Source: Streptomyces sp. NBC_00258 (GTDB taxonomy: Bacteria; Actinomycetota; Actinomycetes; Streptomycetales; Streptomycetaceae). From it: a stretch of DNA of 64,000 bases. The first letter of the stretch is position 1. Every line of letters starts with the position of its first letter. The stretch covers positions 1,674,001 to 1,738,000 of the forward strand of contig NZ_CP108081.1 in the NCBI RefSeq assembly GCF_036182465.1, given 5' to 3'. Position numbers and translations under genes: made by a program. The notes below the pieces were generated by a model. The model was not told where the DNA came from. It did no database searches and saw only the letters and a program-made list of their open reading frames with translations. Positions 9,870 to 18,217 of the stretch are shown in pieces.

Positions 9870-10394
9870 ATGCGCAGAATACGTAGCGTGCACGGAGTGC
9901 GTGACAGGCACTCCGTCCTCGGCCTCATCGGTGCCTTGGCTCTGATGCTGGCCGCTGTGTTCACCGCTGGACCGGCCCAGGCGGCTGTCGCCTCGGACGA
10001 CGGTACGGTCGGCCGGGTCCTGACCGCGCCGCCGGCGCCACAGGACGCGCAGTCGGCGTCGACCCGGTCCCCGGCCGCGAACTCCCCGAGCGTCTCGCCG
10101 TCCGCCAGGTCCATCCATGTGGCACCCGGCGCCACCTTCAACTGCCCCAGCGGAAACCTCTGCACGGAGGTCTGGGATCCCACGACGGGCAGCTGGGAGA
10201 TCTTCTTCCTCTACACCTGCAACCGGTACTACACGTCCTACTGGAACGGCGCCGGCTGGTACTACGACTTCCAGACCGGAGGCGTCACCTCGTACTTCTA
10301 CGGCCAGAGCGGCAACGTCCTCCACTCCTTCAGGCCCGACTCGGCCCTGCACTCCTACACCTGGACCCCCGTCTGGAGCGTCCGCAACTGCTGA
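9870..10394 (+). CDS. Small secreted protein, possibly I36/crystallin-like
   Basis: A 174-residue exported protein. The N-terminus (RRIRSVHG..., then a hydrophobic LGLIGALALMLAAVFTAG core and AQA|A cleavage site near residue 43) is a Sec signal peptide. A Ser/Pro/Ala-rich linker follows. The C-terminal part begins with CPSGNLC and is rich in Tyr, Trp and aromatic-Gly turns with Cys pairs, like the peptidase inhibitor I36/SMI group of Streptomyces, but the likeness is loose. ATG 9870 follows a GGGGG ribosome site. A strong hairpin follows the stop. Confidence 0.7.
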   Translation: MRRIRSVHGVRDRHSVLGLIGALALMLAAVFTAGPAQAAVASDDGTVGRVLTAPPAPQDAQSASTRSPAANSPSVSPSARSIHVAPGATFNCPSGNLCTEVWDPTTGSWEIFFLYTCNRYYTSYWNGAGWYYDFQTGGVTSYFYGQSGNVLHSFRPDSALHSYTWTPVWSVRNC

Positions 10395-10410
10395 GCGCAT
10401 GTACGCGATG

Positions 10411-10458
10411 ACGTCCGCCCGGCGCCGCACTCAGGGGAGTGCGGCGCCGGGCGGACGT
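10411..10458 (+). terminator. Perfect 22-bp stem, 4-base loop terminator
   Basis: Bases 10411-10432 are perfectly complementary to 10437-10458 around the loop AGGG. It lies 16 bases after the stop of the secreted-protein gene and before the GntR operator, so it separates the two units. Confidence 0.85.
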
Positions 10459-10518
10459 AGCAGGCACGGCCAGGGGTTGGCGGCCCTGTGTTGTGCGGGA
10501 ACGCGCGTGGTAGCGTCG

Positions 10519-10535
10519 GTATACAAATTGTATGC
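10519..10535. promoter_or_regulatory. GntR operator, GTATAC-N5-GTATGC (copy 1)
   Basis: The 17-bp element GTATACAAATTGTATGC lies just before the GntR-type gene. Its half sites are identical to a second copy at 13867-13883 in the transporter/DUF2848 promoter. Shared half sites with different 5-base centres are what a dimeric GntR regulator operator should look like, so autoregulation is likely. Confidence 0.75.
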
Positions 10536-10552
10536 GATGTCTGGGGGTTGCC

Positions 10553-11179
10553 GTGGCGTCCGGTCGGGAGAAGGCCTACGCGTATCTCAAGGACACGGTG
10601 TTGACGGACCCCGAGATGCAGGGGGCCTTCGTGTCGGAGCAGGAGCTCGCCGATCGTATCGGTGTCTCCCGCACCCCCATCCGGGAGGCGCTGCTGCTGC
10701 TCGCCGCGGAGGACCTGGTCGAGCTCGTGCCCAAGCGCGGTGCCCGGGTGGCACCTCTGACGGGGCGGGAGGTGCGGGAGCTGATGGAGCTGCGCGGCCT
10801 CGTCGAGCGGTACGCGGCCGAGCGGCTCGTCGCGGCCGAGCGGGTGCCCCTCGAGGAACTGCGCTCCCTGCTGGAACAGCAGCGCGCGCTCACCGGCGCC
10901 GAGGAGACCCGGGAGTTCATCGCCGTGGACCACCGGTTCCACGCGTCCCTGGTCTCGGCCGTCGGCAACACCCTTCTAGACCGGCACTACGACGGCCTGC
11001 GCAGCCGTCAGGTCCGCGCCGGGGTCGTCGCCGTCTTCAACCAGCAGGGACGGCAGAAGGCGGTGCTCGACGAACACGAGGCCATCGTCGACGCTCTCGC
11101 CGCCGGTGACGCGCAGGCCGCGTGCGCGGCCATCGACCACCACCTGGAGTCGACCCTCAAGGTGCTCCTCGACGGCTGA
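10553..11179 (+). CDS. GntR-family regulator (FadR/FCD type)
   Basis: A 208-residue repressor-type regulator. The N-terminal winged helix reads SEQELADRIGVSRTPIREAL (about 25-44), followed by the wing ELVPKRGARVAPL; the rest is an FCD ligand domain with Asp/His residues (VDHRFHASLV, DEHEAIVDAL, DHHLESTL) that bind a metal in this family. GTG 10553 has GGGGG five bases upstream; the ATG at 10532 would place the operator inside the gene and is less likely. The operator at 10519 and its copy at 13867 suggest it controls itself and the divergent transporter/DUF2848 promoter; its ligand is probably a pathway acid. Confidence 0.9.
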   Translation: MASGREKAYAYLKDTVLTDPEMQGAFVSEQELADRIGVSRTPIREALLLLAAEDLVELVPKRGARVAPLTGREVRELMELRGLVERYAAERLVAAERVPLEELRSLLEQQRALTGAEETREFIAVDHRFHASLVSAVGNTLLDRHYDGLRSRQVRAGVVAVFNQQGRQKAVLDEHEAIVDALAAGDAQAACAAIDHHLESTLKVLLDG

Positions 11180-11277
11180 GACGGCTGAGACGGCTGTGAC
11201 GGTGCTGCTCAGGGACCTGCAGGGCCCCGACGGGAGGCGTCCCCCGTTGCCGAGGGACGCTCCTGTGCCCGCCGAGG

Positions 11278-11616
11278 TCAGGGGTAGGTGATCACGAGCA
11301 TCGTCACGCCGTCGGGCGAGGTCCAGGGCCCGTGCGGCATGCCCGGAGGACGGCAGGCGTACATGCCCGCGGTGAAGGTGCGCTCCAGCGTCAGGTCGTA
11401 CAGGGCTCCCTCGACGAGATAGACCTCCTCCCACACGTCGTGCCGGGCCACGCCCGTGGGCGAGGTGTCGGTGCCCGGCGCCCAGCGGACGAGCACGGTG
11501 CGCCGGCCGCTCTCGGGGTCCTCGGCCAGGAGGCACTCCTCGACGCCGGGTCCGGCGCCGACCGGGGCGCGCCAGGGCCCGTCGGGGCGGTGGAACTCCA
11601 GCTCGGGCCCGCTCAT
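11278..11616 (-). CDS. Cupin-domain protein
   Basis: A 112-residue single cupin barrel. The motif HDVWEEVYLVEGALYDL (G-x5-H-x3,4-E-x6-G type) and the second motif CRPPGMPHGPWTSPDG supply the metal-binding His/Glu set, as in the ChrR-like cupins. It could be a small dioxygenase, isomerase or a binding protein. The ATG at 11616 overlaps the nitrilase-type stop by four bases (ATGA), so the two are translationally coupled, in the order transporter, amidase, cupin. Confidence 0.85.
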   Translation of the reverse strand: MSGPELEFHRPDGPWRAPVGAGPGVEECLLAEDPESGRRTVLVRWAPGTDTSPTGVARHDVWEEVYLVEGALYDLTLERTFTAGMYACRPPGMPHGPWTSPDGVTMLVITYP

Positions 11617-12404
11617 CGCCACACCTCGGGCCGCCGGTTCGCCAGTACGGACGTCTTCTCGCGGACCGCGCCGACCTCCTCGACGTCCAGGTCCGTCACG
11701 AGCAGCTCCGGCTCGGCGCCGAGACAGGCCCGTACGGTCCCGTCGGGGCCGACCAGCAGGCTGTGCCCGATGCCGGTCGGCACAGGGCCCGGACCGGTGC
11801 CCGGATCGGCCTGGCCGACGGCGGCCACCCAGACCGTGGCGTCCAGCGCGCGGGCCCGCACCAGCAGCTCCCACTGGTCGAGCTTGCCGGGGCCGGCCCC
11901 CCAGGAGGCTGCCAGCAGTGTTCCCACCGCCCCGGCGTCGGCGTGAGCCCGGAACAGCTCCGGGAAGCGGACGTCGTAGCAGGTGGCCAGGCCCAGCCGA
12001 ACGCCGTCCACGTCGATCACGGCGGGGCGGGAGCCCGGGGCGACGGCCTCGGACTCACGGAAGCCGAAGGCGTCGTACAGGTGGATCTTGTCGTACGACT
12101 CCTCGACGCCGGGGCCGGTGGCCAGCAGGGTGTTGGTCACCCGCCCCTCGTCGGCCGGGGTGAACATGCCGGCCACGACGACCGTGCCGGTCGCCCGGGC
12201 GATCTCGCGGACCCCGTCGGCCCACGGCCCGTCGAGCGGCTGGGCGAGCGGGGCCAGTGGCGTGCCGAAGCAGGCCATCGACGCCTCCGGGAAGACGACG
12301 GCGCGGGCTCCGGCGTCCGCGGCGCGACGCGTCCACTCCTCGACGAAGCGCAGGTTCTTGTCGGGGTCGGGGCCGGTGGTGAGCTGGCCGATGGCGATCC
12401 GCAC
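11613..12404 (-). CDS. Nitrilase-superfamily carbon-nitrogen hydrolase
   Basis: A 263-residue cytoplasmic amidase-type enzyme. The catalytic triad is visible as Glu40 (VFPEAS), Lys106 (YDKIHLYDAF) and Cys142 (LATCYDVRFPELF), in the omega-amidase/carbamoyl-hydrolase-like branch of the superfamily. It should hydrolyse a linear amide or carbamoyl compound to an acid and ammonia; the substrate is unknown. GTG 12404 has a perfect AAGGAGG site. It lies 51 bases after the MHS-type transporter gene and overlaps the cupin gene, so it is probably an enzyme for the imported compound. Confidence 0.9.
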   Translation of the reverse strand: MRIAIGQLTTGPDPDKNLRFVEEWTRRAADAGARAVVFPEASMACFGTPLAPLAQPLDGPWADGVREIARATGTVVVAGMFTPADEGRVTNTLLATGPGVEESYDKIHLYDAFGFRESEAVAPGSRPAVIDVDGVRLGLATCYDVRFPELFRAHADAGAVGTLLAASWGAGPGKLDQWELLVRARALDATVWVAAVGQADPGTGPGPVPTGIGHSLLVGPDGTVRACLGAEPELLVTDLDVEEVGAVREKTSVLANRRPEVWR

Positions 12405-12455
12405 TGCGGGGCCTCCTTGTCCGGGGCGAGTCTGGACGGGGTTGTGTGGCTGTGG

Positions 12456-13820
12456 TCAGCGGGGCAGGGGGACGTCCGCCGCGGCCGGGGTCTTCGGCGC
12501 GGCGAGCTCCGCGTCCTCGTCGACGGCGGCCTCGGGGTTGCGGCCCAGCAGGACGCCCACCAGGGAGACCGCGCAGGCGAGAGCAATGTAGACGGCCAGC
12601 GGCACCCAGCTGTCGTAGGCGCTCAGCAGGGTGGTGAACAGCAGCGGGGCGATGGCGCCGCCGATGATCCCGGCCAGGGTGTAGGCCAGCGAGGAGCCGG
12701 TGTAGCGCAGCCGGGGCGAGAACTGCTCCGCGATGAAGGCGGCCTGCGGTCCGTAGAGACAGCAGTGGATGACCAGGGCGACAAGGACTCCGGCGGCGAG
12801 CGGCAGCCAGGAACCGCCGGCGGCCATCGGGAAGAACACGAACGGCCAGACCGCGGCGGCCACCGCTGCGACGCCGTACAGCAGGCGGCGGTTGACGCGG
12901 TCGGAGAGCGCGCCGGCCAGCGGCATCAGGAAGACCTGGACCGAGGAGCCGATGAGGACGGCCGCGAGGGCCGAGCCGCGCGACATGTCGAGTTCCTGGG
13001 TGGCGTAGGTCAGCACGAAGACGGTGAACATGGCGTACAGCACGTCGGGGCCGACCCGGCACAGGATGGCGGCGGTCAGGGCGCGGGGCTGGGTGGTGAA
13101 GACCTCGCGGATGGGGGCCTCGGGCCGGGACTGCTCGGCCTCCATCGCCTTGAAGACCGGGGTCTCCTCCAGCTTGGCCCGGATCCACAGCCCGAAGGCG
13201 ACCAGTACGCCGGACAGCAGGAAGGCCACACGCCAGCCCCACGACTCGAACTGCGCCTCGGTCAGCAGTGCGCCGAGGGCGGCGAGCACACCGTTGGCGA
13301 GCAGGTTGCCCGCGGGCGGACCGACCTGTGCGGCGGAGGCGTAGAAGCCCCGGCGGCGCGGGTCGCCGAACTCACTGGACAGCAGTACGGCGCCACCCCA
13401 CTCGCCGCCGACGCCGACGCCCTGGGCGAAGCGCAGCACGACCAGGGCGATCGGCGCGGCCACACCGATCGTTCCGTAGGCGGGCAGCAGGCCGATCAGG
13501 AAGGTGGCCACGCCGATCAGGACAAGCGTGGCGATCAGCACCTTCTTGCGGCCGATCACGTCACCGAGGCGGCCGAAGACGAATCCGCCGAGGGGACGGG
13601 AGACGTAGCCGACCGCGTAGGTGGAGAACGCCAGAAGCGTGCCGGTGAGCGGGTCCTCCGACGGGAAGAACAGATCACCGAAGACCAGGGCGGCCGCGGC
13701 GGAGTAGACGGCGAAGTCGTACCACTCCAGGGCGGTGCCGGTGAGGCTCGCGACGAAGGCGCGGCGGACGCCGGAGCGCTTCTCCGCGGCCCCGGCGTCG
13801 CTCTTCGGGGTGTCGTGCAT
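12456..13820 (-). CDS. MFS transporter, metabolite:H+ symporter (MHS) type
   Basis: A 454-residue, about 12-span inner-membrane carrier. The MHS signature GRLGDVIGRKKVL is in the loop between spans 2 and 3, and RFAQGVGVGGEWGGAVLL is in span 4-5, as in citrate, proline/betaine and dicarboxylate symporters. It imports a small organic acid or zwitterion with protons. The start at 13820 is chosen over 13829 by ribosome-site spacing. It heads the operon with the nitrilase-type and cupin genes, and its promoter region carries the GTATAC-N5-GTATGC operator. Confidence 0.9.
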   Translation of the reverse strand: MHDTPKSDAGAAEKRSGVRRAFVASLTGTALEWYDFAVYSAAAALVFGDLFFPSEDPLTGTLLAFSTYAVGYVSRPLGGFVFGRLGDVIGRKKVLIATLVLIGVATFLIGLLPAYGTIGVAAPIALVVLRFAQGVGVGGEWGGAVLLSSEFGDPRRRGFYASAAQVGPPAGNLLANGVLAALGALLTEAQFESWGWRVAFLLSGVLVAFGLWIRAKLEETPVFKAMEAEQSRPEAPIREVFTTQPRALTAAILCRVGPDVLYAMFTVFVLTYATQELDMSRGSALAAVLIGSSVQVFLMPLAGALSDRVNRRLLYGVAAVAAAVWPFVFFPMAAGGSWLPLAAGVLVALVIHCCLYGPQAAFIAEQFSPRLRYTGSSLAYTLAGIIGGAIAPLLFTTLLSAYDSWVPLAVYIALACAVSLVGVLLGRNPEAAVDEDAELAAPKTPAAADVPLPR

Positions 13821-13866
13821 GGTGCCCATCCTTGCTCGGGGACATCGACCTTCCGGCATACTTCTT

Positions 13867-13883
13867 GTATACAGGTCGTATGC
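13867..13883. promoter_or_regulatory. GntR operator, GTATAC-N5-GTATGC (copy 2)
   Basis: The element GTATACAGGTCGTATGC is in the 139-base divergent gap between the MHS-type transporter (start 13820) and DUF2848 (start 13960). Both half sites match copy 1 at 10519-10535 exactly; only the 5-base centre differs. It could control both directions. Confidence 0.75.
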
Positions 13884-13959
13884 GCAAGCCCTGCGCCGGA
13901 AGTTAACCGCGGAGAAATCAGGATCCGCGGACCGTTCCCCGATCCCTGGGAGTGCCCTC

Positions 13960-14646
13960 ATGGCCGTGCTGACCTTCGAACTGCCCGACGGATCGACGCG
14001 CGAGGTCGATGTAGTCCAGGTCCTCAACGCCGGGTACGCCGGGCGCAGCCAGGACGATGTCGCCGCGCACGTCGCGGAGCTCGCCGAGCTGGGCGTGCCG
14101 GGGCCGTCCGTGACGCCGGCGCTCTACCCCGTCTCCCCGTACCTCGCCCAGCAGACCGGGCGCGTCGCGGTCCAGCACGGCCGCACCTCCGGCGAGGCGG
14201 AGTGGGCGCTGGTCGTCGCGGAGGGCGGGGAGCTGCTGCTGACCGCCGCCTGCGACCACACCGACCGCGATCTGGAGGTGCACGGGGTGGCGTGGAGCAA
14301 GAACGCCGGCCCCGACGTCCTCGCCCGCCGCGCCTGGCGCCTGGCCGACGTGGAGTCCCGCATCGACGAGCTCACTCTGCGCGCCTGGGTCAGCCACGAC
14401 GGCATGGAGACCGAGATCCAGGCCGGGACGCTCGCCGAGCTCCTCACGCCTGGCTACTGGGTCGACGTCCTGCGGTCCCGCGGCGAGCTGACCCCCGGGA
14501 CCGTTCTGATCTCCGGCACCATCCCCATGGCTCCCGGCGTCGACCAGTTCGCCGACGGCTGGCGCGTCGAACTGGCCGATCCGGCCGGCGGCGACGCCAT
14601 CAGCCTCGCCTACGACGTCCGGCCCATGCCGGAGCCCATCGGCTGA
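13960..14646 (+). CDS. DUF2848 family protein
   Basis: A 228-residue protein that I recognise as DUF2848-like (ELPDGSTREVDVVQVLNAGYAGRSQDDVAAHV at the start as a landmark by position 4-35; AACDHTDRDLE and PDVLARRAWRLADVE in the middle). The family's reaction is not known to me. ATG 13960 follows GGGAG. It is transcribed divergently from the transporter operon through the shared operator, so it probably acts on the same imported compound, perhaps together with the amidase and cupin. Confidence 0.7.
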   Translation: MAVLTFELPDGSTREVDVVQVLNAGYAGRSQDDVAAHVAELAELGVPGPSVTPALYPVSPYLAQQTGRVAVQHGRTSGEAEWALVVAEGGELLLTAACDHTDRDLEVHGVAWSKNAGPDVLARRAWRLADVESRIDELTLRAWVSHDGMETEIQAGTLAELLTPGYWVDVLRSRGELTPGTVLISGTIPMAPGVDQFADGWRVELADPAGGDAISLAYDVRPMPEPIG

Positions 14647-14707
14647 CCCGGCCGAGCTCGGCTCGGGCGCGACGGCAGGACGACGCCGTTCTGCGGCACC
14701 GCTCCGG

Positions 14708-16108
14708 CTACTCGTCGTTCACCCAGCGCATGAGCCGTTGCAGCGGATAGAAGCCGTCGTGGGAGAGGCCGGGTGGCATGCCGCCTGCCCTCCCGAGTGA
14801 CACCACGCGCTGCACACCCGCGCAGGCGAGGGCGTCGCGCAGTTCCGCCTTGCGGGTGTCGGGGTACACGCCGACCGTCTGGGTGGCGACCCCGGCGTGC
14901 GCGACGGCGTCGGTGAGCGCGGCGACCGGGACGACGTTGACGATCTTTCCGTCCGGGTGGAAGTCGACCGGTTCCGGGGAGCGGATGACGAGGCCTCGGC
15001 CGTCGTACGCGCCCCACACCCGGTACTCGGGGGCGAGGGACCGCAGTACGTCGATCTCCTCACGGAGTTCCCCGGCGACGCGTGGGCCGTCGGCCGAGCT
15101 GAACTCCCGGGCGACGCCGAGGCGTTCGCAGAGCAGCGCGGCGTAGCGGTCGGCGTCCTGCTCGGAGCCCTCGACGAACTGGAAGCGACTGGCCACGCAC
15201 GCCTGCTGGTTGAAGAACGTGGCGTCCGAGGCGGCCGCCTCGACTGCCTGTCGCAGAGTGTCCTCGGAGGCGAACGCCTCACGGCCGACCACCGAGATGG
15301 AGGTCTTGGGATCGAAGGAGACGAGCTCGAAGCCGGGGCCGACGTACTTCAGGGCTCCGCGGATCGTGGACTCACCGCCCCAGGCGACCAGCTTGTCGAA
15401 GAACTGCGGGCGGAACAGCACGCTCTCCACCGTCTCGTCGCCGCCCCTCCAGTACACCGCGGAGAACGAGCGCACCACGGGGTGGCCGGGTGCCACGGAG
15501 GCCATCGTGCGCAGGATCGCGGTCGCGGTGAACAGGTCGTTCGAGGGCAGCTTCAGGAGGTTGACGCCCTTGGTGAGGGCGCCGCGTACGACGGACATGG
15601 CCGCCACGCCGGGCGCGTTGCCCGCGATGATGTGCACCAGGCGGGGCGGGAACGCGCGCGTGGCGGCGATCCGGCCCTCGGGCAGCCGCACCTCGCGCCA
15701 GCCGTCGAGCACGTCCGCTCCGCCGAGTTCGTGGTCGATCTGGGCGTGCAGGTTGATCCGCTGGAAGCTGCGCCACAGCACGGCGTAGGCGCGTTCGAGC
15801 ACCTCGGCGGGGAGCGGGCTGACCCGGACCATGCGATCCAGTGCTTCGGCGAGCAGCCCTTCCCGGTCTGCCTTGAGTGCCTCACCGGTCTCCACGAGAA
15901 GGTCGACGATCTCCCCGCTGGGCACGTCGAAGGCGGGTCCGGGTTCGGTGCGGGGCCACACGAGGCGGTCCAGGTCGAGTGCCGGTGTCGTGAAGGCCGA
16001 GTCTCCGCGGCCGTGGCCGACGGGCGGGGCCTGGTCGACCTCGCCCCGCACGACGTGCACCACCTCCGTCCGGACCGAGGGCTCGCCCGGCAGCGTCGTA
16101 CCGCTCAT
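14708..16108 (-). CDS. LuxC-like acyl-CoA reductase
   Basis: A 466-residue protein of the LuxC acyl-CoA reductase family, an aldehyde-dehydrogenase-fold enzyme that interconverts an acyl thioester and its aldehyde with NADPH. Visible landmarks are the nucleotide-binding region HIIAGNAPGVAAMSVVRGAL, KLPSNDLFTATAIL, and the probable nucleophile Cys304 in FFNQQACVASRF. ATG 16108 overlaps the LuxE-like gene by four bases, so the two are coupled. No luciferase subunit genes lie next to it, so light production is not implied. In this operon it may reduce, or in reverse oxidise, an imported carboxylate or aldehyde. Confidence 0.85.
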   Translation of the reverse strand: MSGTTLPGEPSVRTEVVHVVRGEVDQAPPVGHGRGDSAFTTPALDLDRLVWPRTEPGPAFDVPSGEIVDLLVETGEALKADREGLLAEALDRMVRVSPLPAEVLERAYAVLWRSFQRINLHAQIDHELGGADVLDGWREVRLPEGRIAATRAFPPRLVHIIAGNAPGVAAMSVVRGALTKGVNLLKLPSNDLFTATAILRTMASVAPGHPVVRSFSAVYWRGGDETVESVLFRPQFFDKLVAWGGESTIRGALKYVGPGFELVSFDPKTSISVVGREAFASEDTLRQAVEAAASDATFFNQQACVASRFQFVEGSEQDADRYAALLCERLGVAREFSSADGPRVAGELREEIDVLRSLAPEYRVWGAYDGRGLVIRSPEPVDFHPDGKIVNVVPVAALTDAVAHAGVATQTVGVYPDTRKAELRDALACAGVQRVVSLGRAGGMPPGLSHDGFYPLQRLMRWVNDE

Positions 16109-17448
16109 CCGTGGATCATTCCCCTCACATAGGAGTCGAGTGTCGCCGCGCAGGTGATCTTGTCGTCGCCGCCGAGGTCTCCGTAGCGCTGGATGTCCGG
16201 CAGGACGGCCGGGCCCGATCGGCCGCAGTCGCACGGTGAGAAGTCGACGTAGACACGGTCGCCGCTGATCAGTCCGCCCCAGCGGCCTTCCAGGGAGACG
16301 TCCAGGAAGGCGAACCGCCCTTCCACGACGCCTTGTTCGGGGTTCAGCAGCTTTTCCCCGGCCTCGTCGAGCACCAGCGGGATCACCCACGGCGGCACGT
16401 GGTAGTTGCCCTTCTCGCAGGCGAGGCAGGAGCCCTGAAGCTCCGTCATGCCGTAGCTGCGTACCCGCCGTACGCCCTGGTAGAAGGCGGCGAACTGCTG
16501 CTGGTAGTCGTCGGGCAGCGCACGGCCCTTGTTGCCGCCGCCGCTGAGCACCAGTGTGTCCGGGTGGAGGCCGCCCTCGGGTATGCCCCGGGCGCGCAGG
16601 GCCTGGATCAGGGTGAACTGCTGGTTGTTCATCCCGGCGATCAGCAGCGGTTCGTCGCGGTGGGCGGCGATGTCGTCGACGATCCGGGCCATGGCCGCAC
16701 CCAGTTCCTCTTCGCGTGAGCCGGAAGCGGACTCGAAGGAGCTGATCTCCTGCGGCGTCGCGACGCCCTCCGCCATCCGCCGGCGCAGCAGCGCACTGCT
16801 CATCAGCTCGGACACCCGCATCGGGTCCTCGGTCAGCAACCGGGTCTCGCCGGGCAGGGCGAAGACGTCCGCATGCCATCGGAAGCCGTCGATGGAGCGC
16901 ATCGGTCCGCTCGCCGGAGCGAGCAGATAGCCCCGGCGGACGGGATCCGGTGGCAGGGGGTCGGGCCAGCAGGTGAGGTTCTCCAGGATGTCGTGCAGGA
17001 ACCGGAGGTCGGTGCCGTCGCAGTTGAGGAAGGAGACCTTCCCGGACGTGCCGCTGGTGATGTAGGGGCGGTGGCCGGCGGCGGTGATGCGTTCGGTCCA
17101 CTCGTCGATGTCGCGTACGCCGTCGACGTCGACCTCGTCCGGTTCGACCACCGACACGGTCGAGTACCAGCGCAGGAGCCGGTCCCAGCGGCCGGCGGTG
17201 ATGAGGGAGACGGGGTACGACTTGTAGCTGGTGTGCGAGAAGAGGAGGGGCACGAGGTCGTCGAGGCCGGTGATCTCCCGCACGCCGGTCTCCTCCGCCC
17301 GGGTGCGCAGCAGCGGGATGCGCTCGCGATGGGACGCGAAAGCCTCCCGCGCTGCCTCCAGTTGCAGCTCCGCCATGTCTTCGGCGGGTTGGTCGAAGGG
17401 GTCGCCGGACCGGACCAGGGATCGGATCTGCTCGCGTGCGCTTGCCAC
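16105..17448 (-). CDS. LuxE-like acyl-adenylating enzyme (acyl-protein synthetase type)
   Basis: A 447-residue adenylate-forming enzyme of the LuxE/PaaK-like group. The ATP-binding loop is TSGTSGK (131-137). SYGMTELQGSCLACEKG is the region that contacts the adenylate, and the C-terminal CDCGRSGP is a PaaK-like metal-site motif. It should activate a carboxylic acid as its acyl-AMP and hand the acyl group to a Cys or to the LuxC-like partner. It lies 10 bases after LivF and overlaps the LuxC-like gene, so uptake and activation of the same acid is the natural reading. The acyl-carrying residue is not identified. Confidence 0.8.
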   Translation of the reverse strand: MASAREQIRSLVRSGDPFDQPAEDMAELQLEAAREAFASHRERIPLLRTRAEETGVREITGLDDLVPLLFSHTSYKSYPVSLITAGRWDRLLRWYSTVSVVEPDEVDVDGVRDIDEWTERITAAGHRPYITSGTSGKVSFLNCDGTDLRFLHDILENLTCWPDPLPPDPVRRGYLLAPASGPMRSIDGFRWHADVFALPGETRLLTEDPMRVSELMSSALLRRRMAEGVATPQEISSFESASGSREEELGAAMARIVDDIAAHRDEPLLIAGMNNQQFTLIQALRARGIPEGGLHPDTLVLSGGGNKGRALPDDYQQQFAAFYQGVRRVRSYGMTELQGSCLACEKGNYHVPPWVIPLVLDEAGEKLLNPEQGVVEGRFAFLDVSLEGRWGGLISGDRVYVDFSPCDCGRSGPAVLPDIQRYGDLGGDDKITCAATLDSYVRGMIHG

Positions 17449-17458
17449 AGCACCTACC

Positions 17459-18172
17459 TCAATCGGTTGTCACAGTTGTCCTGTGCGCGAGGTAGGACGA
17501 CTCGATCTCGTCCAGGTTCGCGCGCAGTTCCTTCGGGGTCCCGGTCATGACGATCCGGCCGCGGCGCAGCACGTACACGCGGTCGGCGATGTCCAGCACC
17601 TTGCGCACGTGCTGTTCGACCAGCAGTGCGCCCAGCCCGCGGTCGGCCGCCTCGCGCACGGCGCGCAGGAGGCGGTCGACCACGAGCGGGGCGAGACCGA
17701 GCGAGAGCTCGTCGGCGAGGAGCAGCTTGGGCGTGCGGCACAGGGCCCGCGCGAGCGAGAGCATCTGCTGCTCTCCGCCCGACAGCATTCCGGCACCGGT
17801 CCTGAGCCGCTTCTCCAACTCGGGGAAGAGCGCGAGGGCCTGGTCCGTCGTCACCCGACCCACGCGCAGGTTGTCGGCGGTGTCGAGCCGGGTGAAGACC
17901 GCCCGCTCACCGACGTAGGCCAGCCCCTGGCGGGCGCGGCGGTGCAGTGGCGTGTGGCCGGTGCCACCCAGCCAGTGCACCTCGCCGCTCATCGGGGCCA
18001 GTTCTCCCGACAGCACCCGCAGGGTCGTGCTCTTGCCCGCGCCATTGGGCCCGAGCAGAGCGACGACCTCACCGGGGCGGACCTCCAGGTCGAGGTCGCG
18101 CAGTACGGGCACGGTGCCGTAGCCGGCGGACAGTGCGCGGGCTTCGATCAAGGGCTGTCCGGTGTCGTGCAC
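17459..18172 (-). CDS. livF: Branched-chain-type ABC transporter ATPase, LivF
   Basis: A 237-residue ATPase. Walker A is GPNGAGKST (41-49), the signature is LSGGEQQMLSLARAL, and Walker B is LLLADELSLGLAP. It is the second ATPase (LivF type) of a hydrophobic-amino-acid-type importer on the inner face of the membrane. The other ATPase and both permeases are in one fused gene across the divergent promoter. GTG 18172 has GAAGGAG upstream. It sits 45 bases after the binding-lipoprotein gene. Confidence 0.93.
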   Translation of the reverse strand: MHDTGQPLIEARALSAGYGTVPVLRDLDLEVRPGEVVALLGPNGAGKSTTLRVLSGELAPMSGEVHWLGGTGHTPLHRRARQGLAYVGERAVFTRLDTADNLRVGRVTTDQALALFPELEKRLRTGAGMLSGGEQQMLSLARALCRTPKLLLADELSLGLAPLVVDRLLRAVREAADRGLGALLVEQHVRKVLDIADRVYVLRRGRIVMTGTPKELRANLDEIESSYLAHRTTVTTD

Positions 18173-18217
18173 GGACGTTCTCCTTCCTCGGACTCCAGGG
18201 CTCTCGTGCGCCGGACG

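Noticed and set aside
11172..11200. Tandem GACGGCTGA-like repeats at the GntR stop codon
   Set aside because: Three to four short units; probably slippage, no hairpin or operator seen.
14708..17448. A bioluminescence (lux) operon
   Set aside because: No LuxA/LuxB pair beside it; the F420-type oxidoreductases in the window are not in this operon and are of another branch.
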